Assembly (NCBI GenBank): GCA_037893245.1 | Contig: JBAIAA010000778.1 | Coordinates: forward strand, 395,161-459,160 | DNA from: Crossaster papposus | Lineage: Eukaryota > Echinodermata > Asteroidea > Velatida > Solasteridae | DNA length: 64,000 nt | Direction: 5' to 3' | Shown here: positions 48,301 to 60,853 of the stretch, piece by piece | Layout of the letters: every line of letters starts with the position of its first letter | Position numbering within the stretch: the stretch's first letter is position 1 | Notes under the pieces: model-generated | The model's database searches: none | What the model saw: the letters and a program-made list of their open reading frames with translations, nothing else | Told to the model about the DNA's origin: nothing | Position numbers and translations under genes: made by a program

Positions 48301-50774
48301 AGGGAAAGAAGTGTGCATAAGAAATATGTAAAGGGAAAGAAGTGTGCATAAGAAATATGTAAAGGGAAAGAAGTGTGCATAAGAAATATGTAAAGGGAAA
48401 GAAGTGTGCATAAGAAATATGTAAAGGGAAAGAAGTGTGCATAAGAAATATGTAAAGGGAAAGAAGTGTGCATAAGAAATATGTAAAGGGAAAGAAGTGT
48501 GCATAAGAAATATGTAAAGGGAAAGAAGTGTGCATAAGAAATATGTAAAGGGAAAGAAGTGTGCATAAGAAATATGTAAAGGAAAAGAAGTGTGCATAAG
48601 AAATATGTAAAGGGAAAGAAGTGTGCATAAGAAATATGTAAAGGGAAAGAAGTGTGCATAAGAAATATGTAAAGGGAAAGAAGTGTGCATAAGAAATATG
48701 TAAAGGGAAAGAAGTGTGCATAAGAAATATGTAAAGGGAAAGAAGTGTGCATAAGAAATATGTAAAGGGAAAGAAGTGTGCATACGAAATATGTAAAGGG
48801 AAAGAAGTGTGCATAAGAAATATGTAAAGGGAAAGAAGTGTGCATAAGAAATATGTAAAGGGAAAGAAGTGTGCATAAGAAATATGTAAAGGGAAAGAAG
48901 TGTGCATAAGAAATATGTAAAGGGAAAGAAGTGTGCATAAGAAATATGTAAAGGGAAAGAAGTGTGCATAATAAATATGTAAAGGGAAAGAAGTGTGCAT
49001 AAGAAATATGTAAAGGGAAAGAAGTGTGCATAATAAATATGTAAAGGGAAAGAAGTGTGCATAAGAAATATGTAAAGGGAAAGAAGTGTGCATAATAAAT
49101 ATGTAAAGGGAAAGAAGTGTGCATAAGAAATATGTAAAGGGAAAGAAGTGTGCATAAGAAATATGTAAAGGGAAAGAAGTGTGCATAAGAAATATGTAAA
49201 GGGAAAGAAGTGTGCATAAGAAATATGTAAAGGGAAAGAAGTGTGCATAAGAAATATGTAAAGGGAAAGAAGTGTGCATAAGAAATATGTAAAGGGAAAG
49301 AAGTGTGCATAAGAAATATGTAAAGGGAAAGAAGTGTGCATAAGAAATATGTAAAGGGAAAGAAGTGTGCATAAGAAATATGTAAAGGGAAAGAAGTGTG
49401 CATAAGAAATATGTAAAGGGAAAGAAGTGTGCATAAGAAATATGTAAAGGGAAAGAAGTGTGCATAAGAAATATGTAAAGGGAAAGAAGTGTGCATAAGA
49501 AATATGTAAAGGGAAAGAAGTGTGCATAAGAAATATGTAAAGGGAAAGAAGTGTGCATAAGAAATATGTAAAGGGAAAGAAGTGTGCATAAGAAATATGT
49601 AAAGGGAAAGAAGTGTGCATAAGAAATATGTAAAGGGAAAGAAGTGTGCATAAGAAATATGTAAAGGGAAAGAAGTGTGCATAAGAAATATGTAAAGGGA
49701 AAGAAGTGTGCATAAGAAATATGTAAAGGGAAAGAAGTGTGCATAAGAAATATGTAAAGGGAAAGAAGTGTGCATAAGAAATATGTAAAGGGAAAGAAGT
49801 GTGCATAAGAAATATGTAAAGGGAAAGAAGTGAGCATAAGAAATATGTAAAGGGAAAGAAGTGTGCATAAGAAATATGTAAAGGGAAAGAAGTGTGCATA
49901 AGAAATATGTAAAGGGAAAGAAGTGTGCATAAGAAATATGTAAAGGGAAAGAAGTGTGCATAAGAAATATGTAAAGGGAAAGAAGTGTGCATAAGAAATA
50001 TGTAAAGGGAAAGAAGTGTGCATAAGAAATATGTAAAGGGAAAGAAGTGTGCATAAGAAATATGTAAAGGGAAAGAAGTGTGCATAAGAAATATGTAAAG
50101 GGAAAGAAGTGTGCATAAGAAATATGTAAAGGGAAAGAAGTGTGCATAAGAAATATGTAAAGGGAAAGAAGTGTGCATAAGAAATATGTAAAGGGAAAGA
50201 AGTGTGCATAAGAAATATGTAAAGGGAAAGAAGTGTGCATAAGAAATATGTAAAGGGAAAGAAGTGTGCATAAGAAATATGTAAAGGGAAAGAAGTGTGC
50301 ATAAGAAATATGTAAAGGGAAAGAAGTGTGCATAAGAAATATGTAAAGGGAAAGAAGTGTGCATAAGAAATATGTAAAGGGAAAGAAGTGTGCATAAGAA
50401 ATATGTAAAGGGAAAGAAGTGTGCATAAGAAATATGTAAAGGGAAAGAAGTGTGCATAAGAAATATGTAAAGGGAAAGAAGTGTGCATAAGAAATATGTA
50501 AAGGGAAAGAAGTGTGCATAAGAAATATGTAAAGGGAAAGAAGTGTGCATAAGAAATATGTAAAGGGAAAGAAGTGTGCATAAGAAATATGTAAAGGGAA
50601 AGAAGTGTGCATAAGAAATATGTAAAGGGAAAGAAGTGTGCATAAGAAATATTTAAAGGGAAAGAAGTGTTCATAAGAAATATGTAAAGGGAAAGAAGTG
50701 TGCATAAGAAATATGTAAAGGGAAAGAAGTGTGCATAAGAAATATGTAAAGGGAAAGAAGTGTGCATAAGAAAT
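45396..50774 (+). repeat. Plain 31-bp monomer run without blocks
   Basis: From core 45163 to core 50778 is 5,615 bp = 67 + 179 x 31 - 1. The missing base is in the AATAATCAAGGG unit at the left edge, so the run itself keeps perfect phase. Variants are sparse, for example GGAAATAAG near 45,585 and 45,647, AAATATTTAAAG near 45,783, 47,705, 48,171 and 50,650, and GAAGTAAGC near 47,535. Three CATAATAAAT units lie exactly 62 bp apart (48,967, 49,029, 49,091). I see nothing but satellite. Confidence 0.96.
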
Positions 50775-51440
50775 AAACACATGATGTGGGAACAAGCCCT
50801 CGAGTTAAATATGTCAAGGGAAAGAAGTGTGCATAAGAAATATGTAAAGGGAAATAAGTGTGCATAAGAAATATGTAAAGGGAAAGAAGTGTGCATAAGA
50901 AATATGTAAAGGGAAAGAAGTGTGCATAAGAAATATGTAAAGGGAAATAAGTGTGCATAAGAAATATGTAAAGGGAAAGAAGTGTGCATAAGAAATATGT
51001 AAAGGGAAATAAGTGTGCATAAGAAATATGTAAAGGGAAAGAAGTGTGCATAAGAAATATGTAAAGGGAAAGAAGTGTGCATAAGAAATATGTAAAGGGA
51101 AAGAAGTGTGCATAAGAAATATGTAAAGGGAAAGAAGTGTGCATAAGAAATATTTAAAGGGAAAGAAGTGTGCATAAGAAATATGTAAAGGGAAAGAAGT
51201 GTGCATAAGAAATATGTAAAGGGAAAGAAGTGTGCATAAGAAATATGTAAAGGGAAAGAAGTGTGCATAAGAAATAAACACATGATGTGGGAACAAGCCC
51301 TCGAGTTAAATATGTCAAGGGAAAGAAGTGTGCATAAGAAATATGTAAAGGGAAATAAGTGTGCATAAGAAATATGTAAAGGGAAAGAAGTGTGCATAAG
51401 AAATAAACACATGATGTGGGAACAAGCCCTCGAGTTAAAT
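50775..51440 (+). repeat. Block trio with 501-bp duplication
   Basis: Block cores are at 50778, 51279 and 51408. The first two are each followed by an unusual ATATGTCAAGGG unit (about 50,810 and 51,311) and then a GGAAATAAG unit. This is a duplication at offset 501 = 67 + 14 x 31. Cores 51279 and 51408 are 129 bp apart, the same short spacing common in 30-45 kb. Confidence 0.93.
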
Positions 51441-52215
51441 ATGTAAAGGGAAAGAAGTGTGCATAAGAAATATGTAAAGGGAAAGAAGTGTGCATAAGAA
51501 ATATGTAAAGGGAAAGAAGTGTGCATAAGAAATATGTAAAGGGAAAGAAGTGTGCATAAGAAATATGTAAAGGGAAAGAAGTGTGCATAAGAAATATGTA
51601 AAGGGAAAGAAGTGTGCATAAGAAATATGTAAAGGGAAAGAAGTGTGCATAAGAAATATGTAAAGGGAAAGAAGTGTGCATAAGAAATATGTAAAGGGAA
51701 AGAAGTGTGCATAAGAAATATGTAAAGGGAAAGAAGTGTGCATAAGAAATATGTAAATGGAAAGAAGTGTGCATAAGAAATATGTAAATGGAAAGAAGTG
51801 TGCATAAGAAATATGTAAAGGGAAAGAAGTGTGCATAAGAAATATGTAAAGGGAAAGAAGTGTGCATAAGAAATATGTAAAGGGAAAGAAGTGTGCATAA
51901 GAAATATGTAAAGGGAAAGAAGTGTGCATAAGAAATATGTAAAGGGAAAGAAGTGTGCATACGAAATATGTAAAGGGAAAGAAGTGTGCATAAGAAATAT
52001 GTAAAGGGAAAGAAGTGTGCATAAGAAATATGTAAAGGGAAAGAAGTGTGCATAAGAAATATGTAAAGGGAAAGAAGTGTGCATAAGAAATATGTAAAGG
52101 GAAAGAAGTGTGCATAAGAAATATGTAAAGGGAAAGAAGTGTGCATAAGAAATATGTAAAGGGAAAGAAGTGTGCATAAGAAATATGTAAAGGGAAAGAA
52201 GTGTGCATAATAAAT
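51441..52215 (+). repeat. Plain monomers with ordinary variants
   Basis: Ordinary substitution-type variants are present (AAATGGAAAG in two successive units near 51,755 and 51,786; CATACG near 51,959; CATAATAAAT near 52,207). This is the last stretch before the near-invariant block to the right. No block and no other element is present. Confidence 0.93.
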
Positions 52216-55200
52216 ATGTAAAGGGAAAGAAGTGTGCATAAGAAATATGTAAAGGGAAAGAAGTGTGCATAAGAAATATGTAAAGGGAAAGAAGTGTGCA
52301 TAAGAAATATGTAAAGGGAAAGAAGTGTGCATAAGAAATATGTAAAGGGAAAGAAGTGTGCATAAGAAATATGTAAAGGGAAAGAAGTGTGCATAAGAAA
52401 TATGTAAAGGGAAAGAAGTGTGCATAAGAAATATGTAAAGGGAAAGAAGTGTGCATAAGAAATATGTAAAGGGAAAGAAGTGTGCATAAGAAATATGTAA
52501 AGGGAAAGAAGTGTGCATAAGAAATATGTAAAGGGAAAGAAGTGTGCATAAGAAATATGTAAAGGGAAAGAAGTGTGCATAAGAAATATGTAAAGGGAAA
52601 GAAGTGTGCATAAGAAATATGTAAAGGGAAAGAAGTGTGCATAAGAAATATGTAAAGGGAAAGAAGTGTGCATAAGAAATATGTAAAGGGAAAGAAGTGT
52701 GCATAAGAAATATGTAAAGGGAAAGAAGTGTGCATAAGAAATATGTAAAGGGAAAGAAGTGTGCATAAGAAATATGTAAAGGGAAAGAAGTGTGCATAAG
52801 AAATATGTAAAGGGAAAGAAGTGTGCATAAGAAATATGTAAAGGGAAAGAAGTGTGCATAAGAAATATGTAAAGGGAAAGAAGTGTGCATAAGAAATATG
52901 TAAAGGGAAAGAAGTGTGCATAAGAAATATGTAAAGGGAAAGAAGTGTGCATAAGAAATATGTAAAGGGAAAGAAGTGTGCATAAGAAATATGTAAAGGG
53001 AAAGAAGTGTGCATAAGAAATATGTAAAGGGAAAGAAGTGTGCATAAGAAATATGTAAAGGGAAAGAAGTGTGCATAAGAAATATGTAAAGGGAAAGAAG
53101 TGTGCATAAGAAATATGTAAAGGGAAAGAAGTGTGCATAAGAAATATGTAAAGGGAAAGAAGTGTGCATAAGAAATATGTAAAGGGAAAGAAGTGTGCAT
53201 AAGAAATATGTAAAGGGAAAGAAGTGTGCATAAGAAATATGTAAAGGGAAAGAAGTGTGCATAAGAAATATGTAAAGGGAAAGAAGTGTGCATAAGAAAT
53301 ATGTAAAGGGAAAGAAGTGTGCATAAGAAATATGTAAAGGGAAAGAAGTGTGCATAAGAAATATGTAAAGGGAAAGAAGTGTGCATAAGAAATATGTAAA
53401 GGGAAAGAAGTGTGCATAAGAAATATGTAAAGGGAAAGAAGTGTGCATAAGAAATATGTAAAGGGAAAGAAGTGTGCATAAGAAATATGTAAAGGGAAAG
53501 AAGTGTGCATAAGAAATATGTAAAGGGAAAGAAGTGTGCATAAGAAATATGTAAAGGGAAAGAAGTGTGCATAAGAAATATGTAAAGGGAAAGAAGTGTG
53601 CATAAGAAATATGTAAAGGGAAAGAAGTGTGCATAAGAAATATGTAAAGGGAAAGAAGTGTGCATAAGAAATATGTAAAGGGAAAGAAGTGTGCATAAGA
53701 AATATGTAAAGGGAAAGAAGTGTGCATAAGAAATATGTAAAGGGAAAGAAGTGTGCATAAGAAATATGTAAAGGGAAAGAAGTGTGCATAAGAAATATGT
53801 AAAGGGAAAGAAGTGTGCATAAGAAATATGTAAAGGGAAAGAAGTGTGCATAATATGTAAAGGGAAAGAAGTGTGCATAAGAAATATGTAAAGGGAAAGA
53901 AGTGTGCATAAGAAATATGTAAAGGGAAAGAAGTGTGCATAAGAAATATGTAAAGGGAAAGAAGTGTGCATAAGAAATATGTAAAGGGAAAGAAGTGTGC
54001 ATAAGAAATATGTAAAGGGAAAGAAGTGTGCATAAGAAATATGTAAAGGGAAAGAAGTGTGCATAAGAAATAACACATGAAGTGGAAAGAAGCCTCGAGT
54101 TAAATATGTAAAGGGAAAGAAGTGTGCATAAGAAATATGTAAAGGGAAAGAAGTGTGCATAAGAAATATGTAAAGGGAAAGAAGTGTGCATAAGAAATAT
54201 GTAAAGGGAAAGAAGTGTGCATAAGAAATATGTTAAAGAGAAAGAAGTGTGCATAAGAAATATGTAAAGGGAAAGAAGTGTGCATAAGAAATATGTAAAG
54301 GGAAAGAAGTGTGCATAAGAAATATGTAAAGGGAAAGAAGTGTGCATAAGAAATATGTAAAGGGAAAGAAGTGTGCATAAGAAATATGTAAAGGGAAAGA
54401 AGTGTGCATAAGAAATATGTAAAGGGAAAGAAGTGTGCATAAGAAATATGTAAAGGGAAAGAAGTGTGCATAAGAAATATGTAAAGGGAAAGAAGTGTGC
54501 ATAAGAAATATGTAAAGGGAAAGAAGTGTGCATAAGAAATATGTAAAGGGAAAGAAGTGTGCATAAGAAATATGTAAAGGGAAAGAAGTGTGCATAAGAA
54601 ATATGTAAAGGGAAAGAAGTGTGCATAAGAAATATGTAAAGGGAAAGAAGTGTGCATAAGAAATATGTAAAGGGAAAGAAGTGTGCATAAGAAATATGTA
54701 AAGGGAAAGAAGTGTGCATAAGAAATATGTAAAGGGAAAGAAGTGTGCATAAGAAATATGTAAAGGGAAAGAAGTGTGCATAAGAAATATGTAAAGGGAA
54801 AGAAGTGTGCATAAGAAATATGTAAAGGGAAAGAAGTGTGCATAAGAAATATGTAAAGGGAAAGAAGTGTGCATAAGAAATATGTAAAGGGAAAGAAGTG
54901 TGCATAAGAAATATGTAAAGGGAAAGAAGTGTGCATAAGAAATATGTAAAGGGAAAGAAGTGTGCATAAGAAATATGTAAAGGGAAAGAAGTGTGCATAA
55001 GAAATATGTAAAGGGAAAGAAGTGTGCATAAGAAATATGTAAAGGGAAAGAAGTGTGCATAAGAAATATGTAAAGGGAAAGAAGTGTGCATAAGAAATAT
55101 GTAAAGGGAAAGAAGTGTGCATAAGAAATATGTAAAGGGAAAGAAGTGTGCATAAGAAATATGTAAAGGGAAAGAAGTGTGCATAAGAAATATGTAAAGG

Positions 55201-57732
55201 GAAAGAAGTGTGCATAAGAAATATGTAAAGGGAAAGAAGTGTGCATAAGAAATATGTAAAGGGAAAGAAGTGTGCATAAGAAATATGTAAAGGGAAAGAA
55301 GTGTGCATAAGAAATATGTAAAGGGAAAGAAGTGTGCATAAGAAATATGTAAAGGGAAAGAAGTGTGCATAAGAAATATGTAAAGGGAAAGAAGTGTGCA
55401 TAAGAAATATGTAAAGGGAAAGAAGTGTGCATAAGAAATATGTAAAGGGAAAGAAGTGTGCATAAGAATATGTAAAGGGAAAGAAGTGTGCATAAGAAAT
55501 ATGTAAAGGGAAAGAAGTGTGCATAAGAAATATGTAAAGGGAAAGAAGTGTGCATAAGAAATATGTAAAGGGAAAGAAGTGTGCATAAGAAATATGTAAA
55601 GGGAAAGAAGTGTGCATAAGAAATATGTAAAGGGAAAGAAGTGTGCATAAGAAATATGTAAAGGGAAAGAAGTGTGCATAAGAAATATGTAAAGGGAAAG
55701 AAGTGTGCATAAGAAATATGTAAAGGGAAAGAAGTGTGCATAAGAAATATGTAAAGGGAAAGAAGTGTGCATAAGAAATATGTAAAGGGAAAGAAGTGTG
55801 CATAAGAAATATGTAAAGGGAAAGAAGTGTGCATAAGAAATATGTAAAGGGAAAGAAGTGTGCATAAGAAATATGTAAAGGGAAAGAAGTGTGCATAAGA
55901 AATATGTAAAGGGAAAGAAGTGTGCATAAGAAATATGTAAAGGGAAAGAAGTGTGCATAAGAAATATGTAAAGGGAAAGAAGTGTGCATAAGAAATATGT
56001 AAAGGGAAAGAAGTGTGCATAAGAAATATGTAAAGGGAAAGAAGTGTGCATAAGAAATATGTAAAGGGAAAGAAGTGTGCATAAGAAATATGTAAAGGGA
56101 AAGAAGTGTGCATAAGAAATATGTAAAGGGAAAGAAGTGTGCATAAGAAATATGTAAAGGGAAAGAAGTGTGCATAAGAAATATGTAAAGGGAAAGAAGT
56201 GTGCATAAGAAATATGTAAAGGGAAAGAAGTGTGCATAAGAAATATGTAAAGGGAAAGAAGTGTGCATAAGAAATATGTAAAGGGAAAGAAGTGTGCATA
56301 AGAAATATGTAAAGGGAAAGAAGTGTGCATAAGAAATATGTAAAGGGAAAGAAGTGTGCATAAGAAATATGTAAAGGGAAAGAAGTGTGCATAAGAAATA
56401 TGTAAAGGGAAAGAAGTGTGCATAAGAAATATGTAAAGGGAAAGAAGTGTGCATAAGAAATATGTAAAGGGAAAGAAGTGTGCATAAGAAATATGTAAAG
56501 GGAAAGAAGTGTGCATAAGAAATATGTAAAGGGAAAGAAGTGTGCATAAGAAATATGTAAAGGGAAAGAAGTGTGCATAAGAAATATGTAAAGGGAAAGA
56601 AGTGTGCATAAGAAATATGTAAAGGGAAAGAAGTGTGCATAAGAAATATGTAAAGGGAAAGAAGTGTGCATAAGAAATATGTAAAGGGAAAGAAGTGTGC
56701 ATAAGAAATATGTAAAGGGAAAGAAGTGTGCATAAGAAATATGTAAAGGGAAAGAAGTGTGCATAAGAAATATGTAAAGGGAAAGAAGTGTGCATAAGAA
56801 ATATGTAAAGGGAAAGAAGTGTGCATAAGAAATATGTAAAGGGAAAGAAGTGTGCATAAGAAATATGTAAAGGGAAAGAAGTGTGCATAAGAAATATGTA
56901 AAGGGAAAGAAGTGTGCATAAGAAATATGTAAAGGGAAAGAAGTGTGCATAAGAAATATGTAAAGGGAAAGAAGTGTGCATAAGAAATATGTAAAGGGAA
57001 AGAAGTGTGCATAAGAAATATGTAAAGGGAAAGAAGTGTGCATAAGAAATATGTAAAGGGAAAGAAGTGTGCATAAGAAATATGTAAAGGGAAAGAAGTG
57101 TGCATAAGAAATATGTAAAGGGAAAGAAGTGTGCATAAGAAATATGTAAAGGGAAAGAAGTGTGCATAAGAAATATGTAAAGGGAAAGAAGTGTGCATAA
57201 GAAATATGTAAAGGGAAAGAAGTGTGCATAAGAAATATGTAAAGGGAAAGAAGTGTGCATAAGAAATATGTAAAGGGAAAGAAGTGTGCATAAGAAATAT
57301 GTAAAGGGAAAGAAGTGTGCATAAGAAATATGTAAAGGGAAAGAAGTGTGCATAAGAAATATGTAAAGGGAAAGAAGTGTGCATAAGAAATATGTAAAGG
57401 GAAAGAAGTGTGCATAAGAAATATGTAAAGGGAAAGAAGTGTGCATAAGAAATATGTAAAGGGAAAGAAGTGTGCATAAGAAATATGTAAAGGGAAAGAA
57501 GTGTGCATAAGAAATATGTAAAGGGAAAGAAGTGTGCATAAGAAATATGTAAAGGGAAAGAAGTGTGCATAAGAAATATGTAAAGGGAAAGAAGTGTGCA
57601 TAAGAAATATGTAAAGGGAAAGAAGTGTGCATAAGAAATATGTAAAGGGAAAGAAGTGTGCATAAGAAATATGTAAAGGGAAAGAAGTGTGCATAAGAAA
57701 TATGTAAAGGGAAAGAAGTGTGCATAAGAAAT
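52216..57732 (+). repeat. Near-invariant monomer run with rare indels
   Basis: Over about 5.5 kb I see essentially no substitution variants, unlike most of the array. The only irregularities are indels: a 4-base loss (CATAATATG near 53,851), a degenerate block (core 54074), GTTAAAGAGAAAG (about 54,232) and AAGAATATG near 55,466. These account for the departures from 67 + 31n spacing. The profile resembles 14.3-18.0 kb. Confidence 0.93.
54071..54105 (+). repeat. Degenerate 36-bp block
   Basis: This reads TAACACATGAAGTGGAAAG then AAGCCTCGAGTTAAATATG. One A is lost at the left junction, one base is lost inside, and there are substitutions around the centre. CTCGAG is kept, but the CACAT-G-ATGTG inverted repeat is broken. 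It is the only block in an otherwise near-invariant stretch. Confidence 0.9.
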
Positions 57733-60700
57733 AAACACATGATGTGGGAACAAGCCCTCGAGTTAAATATGTAAAGGGAAAGAAGTGTGCATAAGAAATA
57801 TGTAAAGGGAAAGAAGTGTGCATAAGAAATATGTAAAGGGAAAGAAGTGTGCATAAGAAATATGTAAAGGGAAAGAAGTGTGCATAAGAAATATGTAAAG
57901 GGAAAGAAGTGTGCATAAGAAATATGTAAAGGGAAAGAAGTGTGCATAAGAAATATGTAAAGGGAAAGAAGTGTGCATAAGAAATATGTAAAGGGAAAGA
58001 AGTGTGCATAAGAAATAATAAAGGAAAAGAAGTGTGCATAAGAAATATGTAAAGGGAAAGAAGTGTGCATAAGAAATAAACACATGATGTGGGAACAAGC
58101 CCTCGAGTTAAATATGTAAAGGGAAAGAAGTGTGCATAAGAAATATGTAAAGGGAAAGAAGTGTGCATAAGAAATATGTAAAGGGAAAGAAGTGTGCATA
58201 AGAAATATGTAAAGGGAAAGAAGTGTGCATAAGAAATATGTAAAGGGAAAGAAGTGTGCATAAGAAATATGTAAAGGGAAAGAAGTGTGCATAAGAAATA
58301 TGTAAAGGGAAAGAAGTGTGCATAAGAAATATGTAAAGGGAAAGAAGTGTGCATAAGAAATATGTAAAGGGAAAGAAGTGTGCATACGAAATATGTAAAG
58401 GGAAAGAAGTGTGCATAAGAAATATGTAAAGGGAAAGAAGTGTGCATAAGAAATATGTAAAGGGAAAGAAGTGTGCATAAGAAATATGTAAAGGGAAAGA
58501 AGTGTGCATAAGAAATATGTAAAGGGAAAGAAGTGTGCATAAGAAATATGTAAAGGGAAAGAAGTGTGCATAAGAAATATGTAAAGGGAAAGAAGTGTGC
58601 ATAAGAAATATGTAAAGGGAAAGAAGTGTGCATAAGAAATATGTAAAGGGAAAGAAGTGTGCATAAGAAATATGTAAAGGGAAAGAAGTGTGCATAAGAA
58701 ATATGTAAAGGGAAAGAAGTGTGCATAAGAAATATGTAAAGGGAAAGAAGTGTGCATAAGAAATATGTAAAGGGAAAGAAGTGTGCATAAGAAATATGTA
58801 AAGGGAAAGAAGTGTGCATAAGAAATATGTAAAGGGAAAGAAGTGTGCATAAGAAATATGTAAAGGGAAAGAAGTGTGCATAAGAAATATGTAATGGGAA
58901 AGAAGTGTGCATAAGAAATATGTAAAGGGAAAGAAGTGTGCATAAGAAATATGTAAAGGGAAAGAAGTGTGCATAAGAAATATGTAAAGGGAAAGAAGTG
59001 TGCATAAGAAATATGTAAAGGGAAAGAAGTGTGCATAAGATATATGTAAAGGGAAAGAAGTGTGCATAAGAAATATGTAAAGGGAAAGAAGTGTGCATAA
59101 GAAATAATAAAGGAAAAGAAGTGTGCATAAGAAATATGTAAAGGGAAAGAAGTGTGCATAAGAAATATGTAAAGGGAAAGAAGTGTGCATAAGAAATAAA
59201 CACATGATGTGGGAACAAGCCCTCGAGTTAAATATGTAAAGGGAAAGAAGTGTGCATAATAAATATGTAAAGGGAAAGAAGTGTGCATAAGAAATATGTA
59301 AAGGGAAAGAAATGTGCATAAGAAATATGTAAAGGGAAAGAAGTGTGCATAAGAAATATGTAAAGAGAAAGAAGTGTGCATAAGAAATATGTAAAGGGAA
59401 ATAAGTGTGCATAAGAAATATGTAAAGGGAAAGAAGTGTGCATAAGAAATATGTAAAGGGAAAGAAGTGTGCATAAGAAATATGTAAATGGAAAGAAGTG
59501 TGCATAAGAAATATGTAAAGGGAAAGAAGTGTGCATAAGAAATATGTAAAGGGAAAGAAGTGTGCATAAGAAATATGTAAAGGGAAAGAAGTGTGCATAA
59601 GAAATATGTAAAGGGAAAGAAGTGTGCATAAGAAATATGTAAAGGGAAAGAAGTGTGCATAAGAAATATGTAAAGGGAAAGAAGTGTGCATAAGAAATAT
59701 GTAAAGGGAAAGAAGTGTGCATAAGAAATATGTAAAGGGAAATAAGTGTGCATAAGAAATATGTAAAGGGAAAGAAGTGTGCATAAGAAATATGTAAAGG
59801 GAAAGAAGTGTGCATAAGAAATATGTAAAGGGAAAGAAGTGTGCATAAGAAATATGTAAAGGGAAAGAAGTGTGCATAAGAAATATGTAAAGGGAAAGAA
59901 GTGTGCATAAGAAATATGTAAAGGGAAAGAAGTGTGCATAAGAAATATGTAAAGGGAAAGAAGTGTGCATAAGAAATATGTAAAGGGAAAGAAGTGTGCA
60001 TAAGAAATATGTAAAGGGAAAGAAGTGTGCATAAGAAATATGTAAAGGGAAAGAAGTGTGCATAAGAAATATGTAAAGGGAAAGAAGTGTGCATAAGAAA
60101 TATGTAAAGGGAAAGAAGTGTGCATAAGAAATATGTAAAGGGAAAGAAGTGTGCATAAGAAATATGTAAAGGGAAAGAAGTGTGCATAAGAAATAAACAC
60201 ATGATGTCGGGACAAGCCCTCGAGTTAAATATGTAAAGGGAAAGAAGTGTGCATAAGAAATAATAAAGAGAAAGAAGTGTGCATAATAAATATGTAAAGG
60301 GAAAGAAGTGTGCATAAGAAATATGTAAAAGGAAAGAAGTGTGCATAAGAAATATGTAAAGGGAAAGAAGTGTGCATAAGAAATATGTAAAGGGAAAGAA
60401 GTGTGCATAAGAAATATGTAAAGGGAAAGAAGTGTGCATAAGAAATATGTAAAGAGAAAGAAGTGTGCATAAGAAATATGTAAAGGGAAAGAAGTGTGCA
60501 TAAGAAATATGTAAAGGGAAAGAAGTGTGCATAAGAAATATGTAAAGGGAAAGAAGTGTGCATAAGAAATATGTAAAGGGAAAGAAGTGTGCATAAGAAA
60601 TATGTAAAGGGAAAGAAGTGTGCATAAGAAATATGTAAAGGGAAAGAAGTGTGCATAAGAAATATGTAAAGGGAAAGAAGTGTGCATAAGAAATATGTAA

Positions 60701-60853
60701 AGGGAAAGAAGTGTGCATAAGAAATAATAAAGGAAAAGAAGTGTGCATAAGAAATATGTAAAGGGAAAGAAGTGTGCATAAGAAATATGTAAAGGGAAAG
60801 AAGTGTGCATAAGAAATAAACACATGATGTGGGAACAAGCCCTCGAGTTAAAT
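57733..60853 (+). repeat. Cluster of 67-bp units, 5 copies
   Basis: Block cores are at 57736, 58081, 59201, 60198 and 60821 (spacings 345, 1,120, 997, 623). Deviations from 67 + 31n are -1, -1, 0 and -2. They are explained by 30-bp AATAATAAAG units near 58,014, 59,104, 60,260 and 60,724. Three of these units continue as AAAGGAAAAG, suggesting one shared ancestor. Core 60198 has the GATGTCGGGAC variant and is followed 30-40 bp later by a 30-bp unit, as in 30-45 kb, so the two regions are related. Confidence 0.95.
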
